DNA of 64,000 bases, from NCBI GenBank assembly GCA_031551515.1, contig JAVBNL010000040.1:67572-131571 (forward strand), written 5' to 3'. A program made the translations under genes and the position numbers. The notes under the pieces were generated by a model, which had not been told where the DNA came from, did no database searches, and saw only the letters and a list, made by a program, of their open reading frames with translations. Shown piece after piece: positions 27,394 through 36,634 of the stretch (its first letter is position 1; every line of letters starts with the position of its first letter). The stretch comes from FLUQ01 sp031551515 (GTDB lineage Bacteria > Desulfobacterota > Desulfovibrionia > Desulfovibrionales > Desulfovibrionaceae).

Positions 27394-28629
27394 TTACGAT
27401 ATGTCGACAAACCATTTCTTCATCCGGCCGAGCAGCCGGTTGAAGATATTTTCATCTCTGATGCGAAAGCCCCCGTCGCCTTTGCCGCCTTCTTTTTTCG
27501 CGCCGTAGCACAGCAGGCCGACGGCGGTGGCGTATTTGGGGCTGTTGACCACGTCGCGCAGGCCGCCTACATTGCGGGGATACCCGACGCGGGTGGGCAA
27601 GTTGAAAATCTGCTCCCCAAGTTCCTGGCAGCCTTCTATCAGGGCCGTGCCGCCGGTCAAGACGACGCCCGCGCCCACAAGGTTTTTGTAGCCGGAACGC
27701 GTCAGCTCCTGATCCACCAGGGACAGAATCTCGTCCATGCGCGGCTGGCATATTTCCGCCAGAATGCGCCGCGAAAGGGGCCGCGCCTCACGGCCGCCCA
27801 CGCTGGGCACTTCGATCACGTCGTCCTGCTTCACCATATCCACCAGGGCGCAGCCGTATTTCAGCTTGATGGTCTCGGCAGAGGCCATCGGAGTGCGTAA
27901 CCCGTAAGCGATATCGTTGGTCAAATTCTGCCCGCCGAGCGCCAGAACCCCGGTGTGTTTGATGGCGTCGTTATGAAAAATCGCGATATCGGTGGTGCCG
28001 CCGCCCAGGTCCACCAGGGCGACGCCCAATTCGCGCTCTTCCTGCGTCAGCACCGCGTCGGCGGAAGCGAGCGATTCAAGCACCACGTCCGAAACATCCA
28101 GGCCCGCCCGGTGGCAAGAACGCACCATGTTCTGTGCGCTGGTCACGGCAGCGGTCACGATGTGCACATGCACCTCAAGGCGCACGCCGGACATGCCCAG
28201 CGGCTCCATGATGCCGCGCTGGTCGTCCACGATATATTCCTGCGGCAGGGTATGTATGACCTCGCGGTCCACGGGTATGGCGATGGCTCTGGCCGCGTCC
28301 ATGGCCCGGTCGATGTCCTTTTGCGTCACTTCGCCGCCCTTGATGGCGATAACCCCGTGACTGTTGAAACCTTTGATGTGGCTGCCCGCGATCCCGGAAT
28401 ACACCGAGCGGATTTCACAACCCGCCATCAGCTCGGCCTCTTCCAAGGCTTTCTGGATGGATTGCACGGTCTGCTCTATCTTGACCACGACCCCTTTGCG
28501 CAGGCCCGTGGAAGGGCTGGTGCCGATGCCAACGATATCGACGCCGCCATCCGGGGTTATTTCACCCACCACGGCGCAAATTTTTGTGGTGCCTATATCC
28601 AGGCCGACAACAAGATCCGATCTAGCCAT
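27394..28629 (-). CDS. ftsA: Cell division protein FtsA
   Basis: The actin-like protein tethers FtsZ to the membrane. The 411-residue product has the phosphate-1 motif GLDIGTTKICAVVGE at the start, DLGGGTTDIAIF in the second nucleotide-binding region, and VLTGGTALIEG later. The C-terminus FNRLLGRMKKWFVDI is the amphipathic membrane-targeting helix. The gene lies 21 bp after ftsQ and 62 bp before ftsZ in the usual order. Confidence 0.97.
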   Translation of the reverse strand: MARSDLVVGLDIGTTKICAVVGEITPDGGVDIVGIGTSPSTGLRKGVVVKIEQTVQSIQKALEEAELMAGCEIRSVYSGIAGSHIKGFNSHGVIAIKGGEVTQKDIDRAMDAARAIAIPVDREVIHTLPQEYIVDDQRGIMEPLGMSGVRLEVHVHIVTAAVTSAQNMVRSCHRAGLDVSDVVLESLASADAVLTQEERELGVALVDLGGGTTDIAIFHNDAIKHTGVLALGGQNLTNDIAYGLRTPMASAETIKLKYGCALVDMVKQDDVIEVPSVGGREARPLSRRILAEICQPRMDEILSLVDQELTRSGYKNLVGAGVVLTGGTALIEGCQELGEQIFNLPTRVGYPRNVGGLRDVVNSPKYATAVGLLCYGAKKEGGKGDGGFRIRDENIFNRLLGRMKKWFVDIS

Positions 28630-28650
28630 TCTCTTTCTCCCCGGGCCCGT

Positions 28651-29541
28651 TCAGCCCGCCGGCGCCACCGGGCCGGTGGTGATGACCCAGACGCTGGCTC
28701 CGTGGACGCGCACTTCGCGTATCCGCTTCATTTCACCTCGCCGCCCCAGATCTGTCAGGGTTGCGGCAAGGCGGTCCAAATTCTGCCGCCATTCTTCCTG
28801 CCCGATAGACAGGATCAGGCGATTGCTGTCCAAAAAAACCTCGACCCCTCTGCCTGGGGATAACCGCACCAGCGAAACCGAGGCCATGCTTACCGCCAAT
28901 CGCGCCCGCGACAGGCTTTCAATCAGTTCCGGCAGCCGGGCCGCCATATCTTCGGCGCCGGGTTCAATCTCCAACACGGGGAAGGAGGAAAACTTGCCCG
29001 AAGCAACAGCCGCAATGGGCTTGCCGTACCCGTCGGCGTAATACACCGCGCCGCCCTGCTGCACCCAGAACCTGGGCTCTTTTTCCGTCAGCGTTATCGC
29101 AATGCCGTCCGGCAAGTTGCGCTTGACTGAAACGGAACTGACCCAGGCGTTGCGGGCCAGATTGCGCTCCATATCGTCAATGGAGACGGAAAGCGCGTTC
29201 ATTCCCTGTTCGATCTCGACAATATCTAGAACTTCTCTAGAAGTTAACCTGAAATTGCCCTGAATTTCAATAGTTTTTATGGCAAAATATGGCGAAATCG
29301 TTAAATATCTGTACCCGTATAACAGCCCGAAACTGATCCCCCCCGCCAGCACAAGCGCCATCATAACCACGCCGGCCCAACTGACAGTAGAGAAAACTCC
29401 CCGCCAGGGCACGTGCGGCAAGCGTGGCAGACGCCACGGTTTGGCCGGCGCGCGATAGCGGTTGTTGCCAGCGCTTCGCTTGCGCGGTTCGGGTGCGCGT
29501 CGCGAAGGGTGCCCCCGCGACGAGCGGGACATCAGGGCCAT
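28651..29541 (-). CDS. ftsQ: Cell division protein FtsQ
   Basis: This bitopic divisome protein has 296 residues. A cytoplasmic Arg/Pro-rich tail (~1-55) is followed by one membrane helix (VVMMALVLAGGISFGLLYGY). The POTRA domain starts at FAIKTIEIQGNFRLTSREVL and is followed by the FtsQ beta domain (NAWVSSVSVKRNLPDGIAI...). It links FtsB/FtsL with the rest of the divisome. Its start overlaps the murB stop by ten bases. Confidence 0.93.
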   Translation of the reverse strand: MALMSRSSRGHPSRRAPEPRKRSAGNNRYRAPAKPWRLPRLPHVPWRGVFSTVSWAGVVMMALVLAGGISFGLLYGYRYLTISPYFAIKTIEIQGNFRLTSREVLDIVEIEQGMNALSVSIDDMERNLARNAWVSSVSVKRNLPDGIAITLTEKEPRFWVQQGGAVYYADGYGKPIAAVASGKFSSFPVLEIEPGAEDMAARLPELIESLSRARLAVSMASVSLVRLSPGRGVEVFLDSNRLILSIGQEEWRQNLDRLAATLTDLGRRGEMKRIREVRVHGASVWVITTGPVAPAG

Positions 29542-30437
29542 AACTGCACTTCCGTTTCCAGCGTGACGCCATGCCGCGCAAAAACGGCATCCTTTGCGCG
29601 CGCCAGCAATTCATGGGCGGCTTTCGCGCTGCCGCCACCTTCGTTGACCAAAAAGTTCGCATGCAGGCTTGAAAAGGCCATGCCGCCCAGCCGCGCGCCT
29701 TTCATGCCCGCTTCTTCCAGCAGCTTGCCCGCGCTCATGTCGGGCGAAGGGTTCTTGAACACGCAGCCCGCGCTTGCCGCCGTCACAGGCTGGCTGTACT
29801 GCTTGCGGGTCATGATCGCCCGCATCAACGCGGCCACGCTGCCCGGCTCTTTGCGTTGCAGGCGCAAAGACGCCCCCAGCAGCATGAACCACGGCAGGCC
29901 GGGCACGTGCATGCTTCTGTATTCAATCTCCAGTTCATCACGAGGTACGGTGATGATGCCGCGCTCACGGGTCAGCAGCGTGACCGAAAGAAGCGCGTCG
30001 GCCATGCTCACGCCGTACGAACCGGCGTTCATGGCCAGAGAGCCGCCCACGGTGCCGGGTATGCCCGTTAGCCCCTCAAGCCCTGAAAGCCCCCGGTTCG
30101 CCAGGTACGAAAGCAGCACCGGCAGGCGCTGCCCGGCCTCGGCGTAAACGATTACGCTTGCGTCATCTTCCGCCGTGATGCGGCATTCATTCGTCATGGC
30201 GCAGCGCACCGTAACCAGCGGCAAATCTTCGTCGGCGGCCAGAATATTGCTGCCCGCGCCCAGACAAACCATGCGGCCGCCCAGGCGTTCGGCTTCTGCA
30301 AACAGCAGCGGCGCGGCCTCGTGATCTTTCAGGCGCAGCTCGGCCAAGACCCTGCCGCCCAGGCGCAACGTGGTGCGTTCCGCCATGCGGGGGGCGTTTT
30401 CGCCCTCAAGGATTTCAAGGCCGGGGTGCCGGTTCAT
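29532..30437 (-). CDS. murB: UDP-N-acetylenolpyruvoylglucosamine reductase
   Basis: This flavoenzyme reduces the enolpyruvyl group to give UDP-MurNAc (EC 1.3.1.98). The FAD motif LGAGSNILA and the SGLEGLTGIPGTVGGSLAMNAGSYG block are visible, as are the catalytic Ser in ASAGCVFKNPSPDMSAG and a final Glu near TLETEVQL. The ATG at 30437 gives 301 residues and has GAGGCGG upstream. A TTG at 30470, overlapping the murC stop by 11 bases, is a possible alternative giving 11 more residues. Confidence 0.95.
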   Translation of the reverse strand: MNRHPGLEILEGENAPRMAERTTLRLGGRVLAELRLKDHEAAPLLFAEAERLGGRMVCLGAGSNILAADEDLPLVTVRCAMTNECRITAEDDASVIVYAEAGQRLPVLLSYLANRGLSGLEGLTGIPGTVGGSLAMNAGSYGVSMADALLSVTLLTRERGIITVPRDELEIEYRSMHVPGLPWFMLLGASLRLQRKEPGSVAALMRAIMTRKQYSQPVTAASAGCVFKNPSPDMSAGKLLEEAGMKGARLGGMAFSSLHANFLVNEGGGSAKAAHELLARAKDAVFARHGVTLETEVQLWP

Positions 30438-30459
30438 GCCGCCTCGTTCTCCGCCGTTT

Positions 30460-31821
30460 TCAGGCGTCAAGCCACTTCTGGCCGATGGTCCAGATGTTGC
30501 CCGCGCCCAGAGTCAAAAAAAGATCACCGCTTTGCAGCGTTTCGGGCAGGGCCGCCGAAAGTTCCGCAAAATCTTGGAAATACCGCACTTCCGTTTTGGA
30601 AACCTGGCGTATTCCCTGGGCCAGGCTTTGCCCGCTCACGCCGGGAATGGGCGCTTCGGACGCGGGATAAATTTCGGTCAAGAGCAACTCGTCCACCGCT
30701 TCAAAGGCTTTGCAGAATTCACCGAACAAAGCTTGGGTCCGCGTGAACCGGTGGGGCTGAAAAGCCACTATCAAACGACGGTCGGGGTAGACCTGCCGCG
30801 CGGTTGCCAGGGTTGCCGCGATTTCCGCCGGGTGGTGCCCGTAATCGTCCACCACCACGACCCCGGCCCGTTCACCGCGCCGCTCGAAACGGCGGCCCAC
30901 GCCGCGGACTTTGCTCAGGCCCTCAATGCAGGCCGAAACGGGGATATCCGCCTGCAAAGCCACGCCCACAGCGGCCAGGGCGTTCAGGATGTTGTGCTTG
31001 CCCGGCTGCGCCAAGGTAATGTTGCCCAGTTTGCAGCCTTTCAGGCGCACGATGAATTCGCTGGTTTCGGCGCAGCTGACGATTTCGGCCGTCAAATCGT
31101 TGCCCGGCGCGAAGCCGTAAGTCATGACCGGCCGGTTGATGCGTGGCAACAAACGGCGCACACCGGGGTCGTCGCCGCAGACCACGTTGATGCCGTAGAA
31201 CGGCACCTTGTTCATGAACGAAATGAAAGAGGCGTCGATGGCTTCCTGGTCTTTGTAAAAATCCATGTGGTCCATATCCACGTTGGTCACCACGTTCATG
31301 ATCGGGAAAAGGCACAGGAAAGAGCCGTCCGATTCATCGGCCTCGGCCACCAGATATTGCCCCGCGCCCAACCGGGCGTTGGCCCCGTAGGCGTTGAGGA
31401 GCCCGCCGATGATGACCGTGGCGTCAAGGCCCGCTTCGTCAAAAATGGCCGCGGTAAACGAAGTGGTCGTGGTTTTGCCGTGGGTGCCCGCAATGGCGAT
31501 GCCCGTGCGCAGGCGCATCAGTTCCGCCAGCATCTCGGCGCGGGGAATGACCGGTATGCCCTGTTCACGCGCGGCCGCGACTTCCGGGTTGTCTTCTTTG
31601 ACCGCCGTGGATTTGACCAGCACGTGCGCCCCGGCGAGATTTTTGGCCGCATGCCCGATGCCCACCACCGCGCCCAGCTCGCGCAGGCGTTTGACCGCCG
31701 CGCTTTCAGCCATGTCTGAACCGTGCACTTCATAGCCAAGGTTCAGCAGCACTTCAGCGATGCCGCTCATGCCCGCGCCGCCTATGCCCACCATGTGTAT
31801 TCTGCGTATTCTGCTGTGCAT
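30460..31821 (-). CDS. murC: UDP-N-acetylmuramate-L-alanine ligase
   Basis: This enzyme adds L-Ala to UDP-MurNAc (EC 6.3.2.8). The 453-residue protein has the N-terminal nucleotide fold HMVGIGGAGMSGIAEVLLNLGYEV, the ATP loop AGTHGKTTTTSF, AEADESDGSFL, NVVTNVDMDHMDFY and the C-terminal domain DDYGHHPAEI. It is separated by 22 bp from murG upstream and from the murB ATG downstream. Confidence 0.97.
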   Translation of the reverse strand: MHSRIRRIHMVGIGGAGMSGIAEVLLNLGYEVHGSDMAESAAVKRLRELGAVVGIGHAAKNLAGAHVLVKSTAVKEDNPEVAAAREQGIPVIPRAEMLAELMRLRTGIAIAGTHGKTTTTSFTAAIFDEAGLDATVIIGGLLNAYGANARLGAGQYLVAEADESDGSFLCLFPIMNVVTNVDMDHMDFYKDQEAIDASFISFMNKVPFYGINVVCGDDPGVRRLLPRINRPVMTYGFAPGNDLTAEIVSCAETSEFIVRLKGCKLGNITLAQPGKHNILNALAAVGVALQADIPVSACIEGLSKVRGVGRRFERRGERAGVVVVDDYGHHPAEIAATLATARQVYPDRRLIVAFQPHRFTRTQALFGEFCKAFEAVDELLLTEIYPASEAPIPGVSGQSLAQGIRQVSKTEVRYFQDFAELSAALPETLQSGDLFLTLGAGNIWTIGQKWLDA

Positions 31822-31843
31822 ATGTTTTCCTGTCGCTTCGGCG

Positions 31844-32977
31844 CTATTCGCCGATCATTCTTTCCAACTCGTCCACCAGCGCGGCGGCCGCATAGGGTTT
31901 AGCCAGTTTGCGCATGGCCGCGCTCATGGCCGCCAGCGTTGAAGGATCATCCAGAAGAGCGCAAATTCTTTGCCCCAGTACGGCCGCGCCATCAGCATCC
32001 GGGCCGAGCTTCGACTGCGGCAACAGTTCCGCCGCGCCCGCATCCGCCAGTTGCCGGGCGTGTTTGGTCTGATGGTCGTGCGTCGCCGCCGGAAACGGTA
32101 TGAACAGCGCGGGCAGCCCGGCCGCCGTCAGCTCCGCAATGGTCGTGGCCCCGGCCCGGCAGACCGCAAGATCGGCCCAGCGGTAAGCGGCCGCCATGTC
32201 GTGAATGAAGGGATCGGCCCGCAGCGCTTCGTTGCCCGTGGCGGCAACGCCCACCCCGGCCACCTTGCTGCCCGCCATGCGGTAGGCTTCGCGCACGCGG
32301 GGCGCATCAGAAGCCCCGGCCTGATGCCACAGGATGACGTTGGCATCCAGCAGCGTTTCCAGGTTGGCGATAATGGCGTCGTTAATGGCTTTCGCCCCCT
32401 GGCTGCCGCCCAAAACCAGCACGTTGCGGCCGGGGGCTCTTTCTTCACGCCCACCTTCCGCAGCCAGGGCGGCGATGGACGCGCGGATGGGGTTGCCGGT
32501 CAGCAGCGTTTTTTCTTTCAAAAAACAGCCTTTATCGTCGGGCAGCGAGATAAAGACCCGGTCCGCCTTTTTGGCCAGCAGCCGGTTGGCCAGACCCGGG
32601 AAACTGTTCTGCTCGTGCACGGCGGTGGGCACGCCGCACCAGCGCGCGGCGGTGACGGCGGCATAGGCCGCGTACCCGCCGAAACCGACCACGATTTGCG
32701 GTTTCGTGCGGCGCATGATGGCTTTGGCGGTGGCAAGGCCGCGCAGCATGCCAAGGCCCGCGCCGATCATCTTCAGCCCCCGGCCCAAAAAGCCGCGTAC
32801 CGGCAACCCGTAAAATTCCAGCCCCGCCTGAGCGGCCAGATCGCCTTCGGGACCGTATTTGCCGCCCACGAAGAGGATGGAGGCTTCCGGGCAGCGGCGG
32901 CGTATTTCTTCCGCCACGGCAAGCGCGGGAAAAATATGCCCGCCCGTGCCCCCGGTGGTCAGGATGATGCGCTTCAT
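31844..32977 (-). CDS. murG: UDP-GlcNAc:undecaprenyl-PP-MurNAc-pentapeptide GlcNAc transferase
   Basis: This membrane-associated glycosyltransferase makes lipid II from lipid I. The start at 32977 puts the donor loop TTGGTGGHIFPALAVAEEI at the N-terminus. Other hallmarks are HEQNSFPGLANRLLAKKADRVF, LVLGGSQGAKAIND and the UDP-GlcNAc site CRAGATTIAELTAAGLPALFIPFP. The product has 377 residues. Its ATG overlaps the ftsW stop by four bases. Confidence 0.97.
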   Translation of the reverse strand: MKRIILTTGGTGGHIFPALAVAEEIRRRCPEASILFVGGKYGPEGDLAAQAGLEFYGLPVRGFLGRGLKMIGAGLGMLRGLATAKAIMRRTKPQIVVGFGGYAAYAAVTAARWCGVPTAVHEQNSFPGLANRLLAKKADRVFISLPDDKGCFLKEKTLLTGNPIRASIAALAAEGGREERAPGRNVLVLGGSQGAKAINDAIIANLETLLDANVILWHQAGASDAPRVREAYRMAGSKVAGVGVAATGNEALRADPFIHDMAAAYRWADLAVCRAGATTIAELTAAGLPALFIPFPAATHDHQTKHARQLADAGAAELLPQSKLGPDADGAAVLGQRICALLDDPSTLAAMSAAMRKLAKPYAAAALVDELERMIGE

Positions 32978-34095
32978 TGCTCTCTCCCGGCGGTTCGCGA
33001 AAGATTGAGCAGCAGCCCGACGCAAATCAACGTCGCCAGCAAACTACTACCGCCGTAACTGAAAAATGGCATTGGCAGCCCTTTGGGCGGGGCCACGCCC
33101 ATGACCACGGCCATGTTCAGCACCATGGACAGGCCGAGAATCAACGTAATCCCGTAAGCCGTCAGCCGGTCGCGCAAGTCGCGCTGCATGAACGCCACCC
33201 GCATGGCCCGCCAGAAAAACAGCCCCAAAAGCGCGAAGATCAGCGTCATGCCGATGAAGCCCAACTCTTCGCCCACGATGGCCATGATGAAATCGGTGTG
33301 CGCGTCCGGCAGGAAGAAAAGCTTCTGCCGGCTGTCGCCCAGGCCCGCACCCCACAGGCCGCCGGAGCCCAGCGCATAGAGGGACTGCACCAGCTGATAG
33401 CCCTCGTCCCGGGCCACGCTGAAGGGGTCTAAAAACGCCAGGATGCGGCGAAAGCGGTAGGAAGCGTGCATGACCAGCAAGAACGCGCCGCCGCAAGCCA
33501 GCAGAGCGGAAATGACCAGATAGATGAGGCGCGTGCCCCCGGCCAGGCACATGAAAAAGAGCAACAGGGACAGCACTGCCGCGCCGCCGAAATCCGGCTG
33601 GCGCAGCAGCAGCGCGCAGAAAAGCCCGGTCACGGCGAAGGGCGGAATGACCCCCCGGCTGAAGGTCTTGATGATATCCTGCTTGGTGCTCATGAAATAG
33701 GCCAGATACATGACCAGCGCGATCTTGGCGAATTCCATGGGCTGAATGCTGAAGGGGCCCAGGTTCAGCCAGCGGCTGGCGCCTTTGACCTTGGCGGCGA
33801 ACGGGGTCAGGGTCAGCACCAGCATGGCCAGAACCACCAGCAGCGCCGGATATTGCAAGCGGTACAGCAAAGAACGCGGCATGGCCCAGGCCAGCACCAT
33901 GGCCCCCAGCCCGGCGAAAGCGAACAGCAGCTGGCGCTTGAAAAAGTAGAGCGGATCCGAATACATCTTGTCCGCCACGATGGCGCTGGCCGAAAGCAGA
34001 ACCATCAGCCCGAAGCACAGCAGCAGCAAGGCGAAACCAAGCAACCACCAGTCGGGCTGGCTCACGCGGGTATTGGCGGCAACTCCTAAGCGCAT
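32974..34095 (-). CDS. ftsW: SEDS peptidoglycan polymerase FtsW
   Basis: This polytopic glycosyltransferase polymerises lipid II at the septum together with the FtsI transpeptidase. The 373-residue protein has about ten membrane helices. Family motifs are LLLCFGLMVLLSASAI near the start, LGPFSIQPMEFAKIALVMYLA, the periplasmic loop VARDEGYQLVQSLYALGSGGLWGAGLGDSRQK, and MPFFSYGGSSLLATLICVGLLL at the end. It lies eight bases after murD and overlaps murG. Confidence 0.96.
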   Translation of the reverse strand: MRLGVAANTRVSQPDWWLLGFALLLLCFGLMVLLSASAIVADKMYSDPLYFFKRQLLFAFAGLGAMVLAWAMPRSLLYRLQYPALLVVLAMLVLTLTPFAAKVKGASRWLNLGPFSIQPMEFAKIALVMYLAYFMSTKQDIIKTFSRGVIPPFAVTGLFCALLLRQPDFGGAAVLSLLLFFMCLAGGTRLIYLVISALLACGGAFLLVMHASYRFRRILAFLDPFSVARDEGYQLVQSLYALGSGGLWGAGLGDSRQKLFFLPDAHTDFIMAIVGEELGFIGMTLIFALLGLFFWRAMRVAFMQRDLRDRLTAYGITLILGLSMVLNMAVVMGVAPPKGLPMPFFSYGGSSLLATLICVGLLLNLSRTAGREQ

Positions 34096-34103
34096 AAGGG
34101 TAC

Positions 34104-35396
34104 CTACTGCAACAGCCGGGCGATACGGCGAAAATCCTCGCCCCGCTCTTTGTAGTTCGCATACGAATCAAAACTGGACGTGGCCGGGGCCAAAAGCAGC
34201 ACGTCGCCGGTTTTCGCCATGCCCCTGGTGTGTCGCATGGCCTCTTCCAGCGTGGGAAACCAGTGCAGAGGCACGACCCCTTGCCAGGCCTTGGTGAAAA
34301 TATCCTGGCTGGCGCCGAACAGGCCCACGGCCTTGATCTTTTCACGCAGCAGGGGGATCAGGCTTTCCAAATCGCCCCCTTTGAACACGCCCCCGGCCAG
34401 CAGAAAGGTCGGCCGGGTCATGCTTTCAAGCGCGACAGCCAGCGCGCTGGCCGTGGTGCACTTGGAATCGTTGATGTAGGCAACGCCGTTCCATTCGCCC
34501 ACCAGCTCAAGCCGGTTAGGCAGCGGTTTGAACGCCGCCGCCGCGGCCGTCGCCTCTTCAAGAGTCACGCCGAACTCGCGGCAGGCGATGTAGGCGGCTT
34601 CCAGATTGGCCTGGTTGTGTTTGCCGATAAGCGGCGTCGCGGGGAAGCGGTTCTCTTCCGTAAAATAGGCGACGCGGGCTTTCAGCTTGTGCGCGGCCGC
34701 TTCCTCTTTCAGCCCGAGGCCGAAAAGAGCCAGGTCTTTGGCCCCCTGGCGGGCGAAAAGGTTGAATTTCGCTTCGACGTATTCGTTCATGTCCGCGTGC
34801 TGATCCAGGTGGTTGGGGCTGATGTTCAAGAGCACCCCCACCCGGGGGTGAAACGTGTCGCAGCCCATGAGCTGGAAGCTGCTGACTTCAAGCACCAGCA
34901 CGTCGGCCTCTTCCTCACCCAGTACATATTCCGAAAGGGGCGTACCTATGTTGCCGCCCAGAAAAACCTTTTTGCCCGCGGCGCGCAGCATGGCCGCGCA
35001 CAGGCTGACGGTGGTCGTCTTGCCCGACGTGCCGGTCACGGCCAGAATCGGTGTGTCAGTGAAGCGCGAGGCCAACTCCAGCTCCGCCATCACGGGTATG
35101 CCGGTGCCCGCCAAAAGCGGCCGCAGCACGGTGAAAGGCACGCCGGGACTGGGCACAACCAGGCTTACACCCTGAAAATGTTCGCTCTTGTGCGGTCCGG
35201 TTATGATTTCATAGCCCAGCTCTTTCGCCGTGGCGAAAAGATCCGGGCTGATCTGGTCCGGGTTGCGTTCCAAAAGGCGCACGCGCGCGCCCAGCTTGTG
35301 CAGCAGACGCGCCGCCGCTTCGCCGGATGTGCCCGCGCCGATCACGGCGACCAAGTCGCCCGCCTTCACCGGATTTGCCTTGTCCACGCACCGCAT
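34104..35396 (-). CDS. murD: UDP-N-acetylmuramoylalanine-D-glutamate ligase
   Basis: This enzyme adds D-Glu to UDP-MurNAc-L-Ala (EC 6.3.2.9). The 430-residue protein has AVIGAGTSGEAAARLLHKLG, the ATP loop VTGTSGKTTTVSLCAAML, LEVSSFQL, LLNISPNHLDQHADM and NDSKCTTASALAVALES. The ATG at 35396 is preceded by TAGGGAA. It is separated from mraY by 101 bp that fold into nested inverted repeats. Confidence 0.97.
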   Translation of the reverse strand: MRCVDKANPVKAGDLVAVIGAGTSGEAAARLLHKLGARVRLLERNPDQISPDLFATAKELGYEIITGPHKSEHFQGVSLVVPSPGVPFTVLRPLLAGTGIPVMAELELASRFTDTPILAVTGTSGKTTTVSLCAAMLRAAGKKVFLGGNIGTPLSEYVLGEEEADVLVLEVSSFQLMGCDTFHPRVGVLLNISPNHLDQHADMNEYVEAKFNLFARQGAKDLALFGLGLKEEAAAHKLKARVAYFTEENRFPATPLIGKHNQANLEAAYIACREFGVTLEEATAAAAAFKPLPNRLELVGEWNGVAYINDSKCTTASALAVALESMTRPTFLLAGGVFKGGDLESLIPLLREKIKAVGLFGASQDIFTKAWQGVVPLHWFPTLEEAMRHTRGMAKTGDVLLLAPATSSFDSYANYKERGEDFRRIARLLQ

Positions 35397-35416
35397 ACTT
35401 TTTCCCTACAGTTTTT

Positions 35417-35495
35417 GTCGCTATGAAGATTTTTACTCGCTGCCGAGAAAGAAAGGTTTTTTAACGCGGGCAGCGGGCAAAAAGACCATAGCGAC
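35417..35495. repeat. Nested inverted repeats in the mraY-murD gap
   Basis: GTCGCTATG (35417-35425) pairs with CATAGCGAC (35487-35495). Inside it CGCTGCC (35438-35444) pairs with GGCAGCG (35469-35475). It occupies most of the longest gap inside the wall cluster and ends just past the mraY stop. Confidence 0.6.
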
Positions 35496-35497
35496 CC

Positions 35498-36634
35498 CTA
35501 GCGCAATTTCAGCACCGACAGCGCCGCCAAACCCAGCAGCACCGACGTTATCCAAAACCGGATAATAATTTTCGATTCCGGTATGCCTTTGAGTTCAAAA
35601 TGGTGATGCAGCGGGGCCATGCGGAAAATGCGCTTGCCGCCGCTCATCTTGAAGTAACCCACTTGCAAAATCACGGAGAGCGTCTCCACGACGAAGAGGC
35701 CGCCCACCACCAGCAAAATCAGCTCCTGCTTGCAGAGCACGGCCAGAAAACCCAGAGCTCCGCCCAGCGAAAGCGAACCCACGTCGCCCATGAAGACCTG
35801 GGCGGGATAGGCGTTGTACCAAAGGAACCCAAGCCCAGCGCCGATCAGCGCCCCGCAGAAGACGGTGACTTCACCAATGCCGGGCACGTAAGGCAGTTGC
35901 AGATAGCCCGCTATCTGCACGTTACCCGCGACGTAGATGAAGATGGCGAAACAGATGCCCGCCACGATGGTCGGCCCGATGGCCAGGCCGTCCAGCCCGT
36001 CGGTCAGGTTAACCCCGTTGGACGACCCCAAAAGAACCACCAGAGCGAAAGGCAGATAAAACCAGCCCAGGTCGGGCACCACGTTTTTAAAGAAAGGCAC
36101 GGCCAGCTGCGTGAATTTGAGCAGTTTGCGCGCTTCGGGGTCCAGGTCGGTGCGGCTTTGATAGGCCGTCCAGATTTCGGTGCGCACGTCATACAGCAGC
36201 GCAAGGGCGATGATGGCCACCGCGACGAGCCCCGCCATCTTGGCCCGGGCCGAAAGGCCTTTGTTGTTGCGGCGCAGCACCTTCAGGTAGTCGTCCAAAA
36301 ACCCTACGGCGCCGAAGCCGACATAAACCAGCAGGATCAGCCAGATGTGCGGGTTGCGCAAATCGGCCCACAGCAGCACGCTGACGACCAGGGAAAAACC
36401 GATGAACAGCCCGCCCATGGTCGGGGTGCCGGTCTTCTCAAGATGGGCTTTGACGTCTTCGTGAATATACTGCCCGAATTTGATGCGCTTGAGCAGGCGG
36501 ATGAAGGCCGGGCCGATGACGATGGAAATGATCAGCGCGGTCAAAAGCGCCCACACCGACCGGAAGGTGATGTACCGAAAGACGTTGAAAACGCTGTAAT
36601 CAGCGCTGAGCGGGTAAAGCAGACTATACAGCAT
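35498..36634 (-). CDS. mraY: Phospho-N-acetylmuramoyl-pentapeptide transferase
   Basis: This ten-helix inner-membrane enzyme transfers phospho-MurNAc-pentapeptide to undecaprenyl phosphate, giving lipid I (EC 2.7.8.13). The 378-residue product begins MLYSLLYPLSADYSVFNVFR. It shows KTGTPTMGGLFI, FLDDYLKV, the catalytic Asp-rich loops NLTDGLDGLAIGP and FMGDVGSLSLGG, and the C-terminal HHHFELKGIPESKI. The ATG at 36634 overlaps the end of murF by 11 bases. Longer in-frame starts would run deep into murF and are rejected. Confidence 0.97.
   Translation of the reverse strand: MLYSLLYPLSADYSVFNVFRYITFRSVWALLTALIISIVIGPAFIRLLKRIKFGQYIHEDVKAHLEKTGTPTMGGLFIGFSLVVSVLLWADLRNPHIWLILLVYVGFGAVGFLDDYLKVLRRNNKGLSARAKMAGLVAVAIIALALLYDVRTEIWTAYQSRTDLDPEARKLLKFTQLAVPFFKNVVPDLGWFYLPFALVVLLGSSNGVNLTDGLDGLAIGPTIVAGICFAIFIYVAGNVQIAGYLQLPYVPGIGEVTVFCGALIGAGLGFLWYNAYPAQVFMGDVGSLSLGGALGFLAVLCKQELILLVVGGLFVVETLSVILQVGYFKMSGGKRIFRMAPLHHHFELKGIPESKIIIRFWITSVLLGLAALSVLKLR

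Noticed and set aside
30370..31719. 450-residue plus-strand open frame opposite murC
   Set aside because: Shadow of murC; composition and lack of start signal are unlike real genes.
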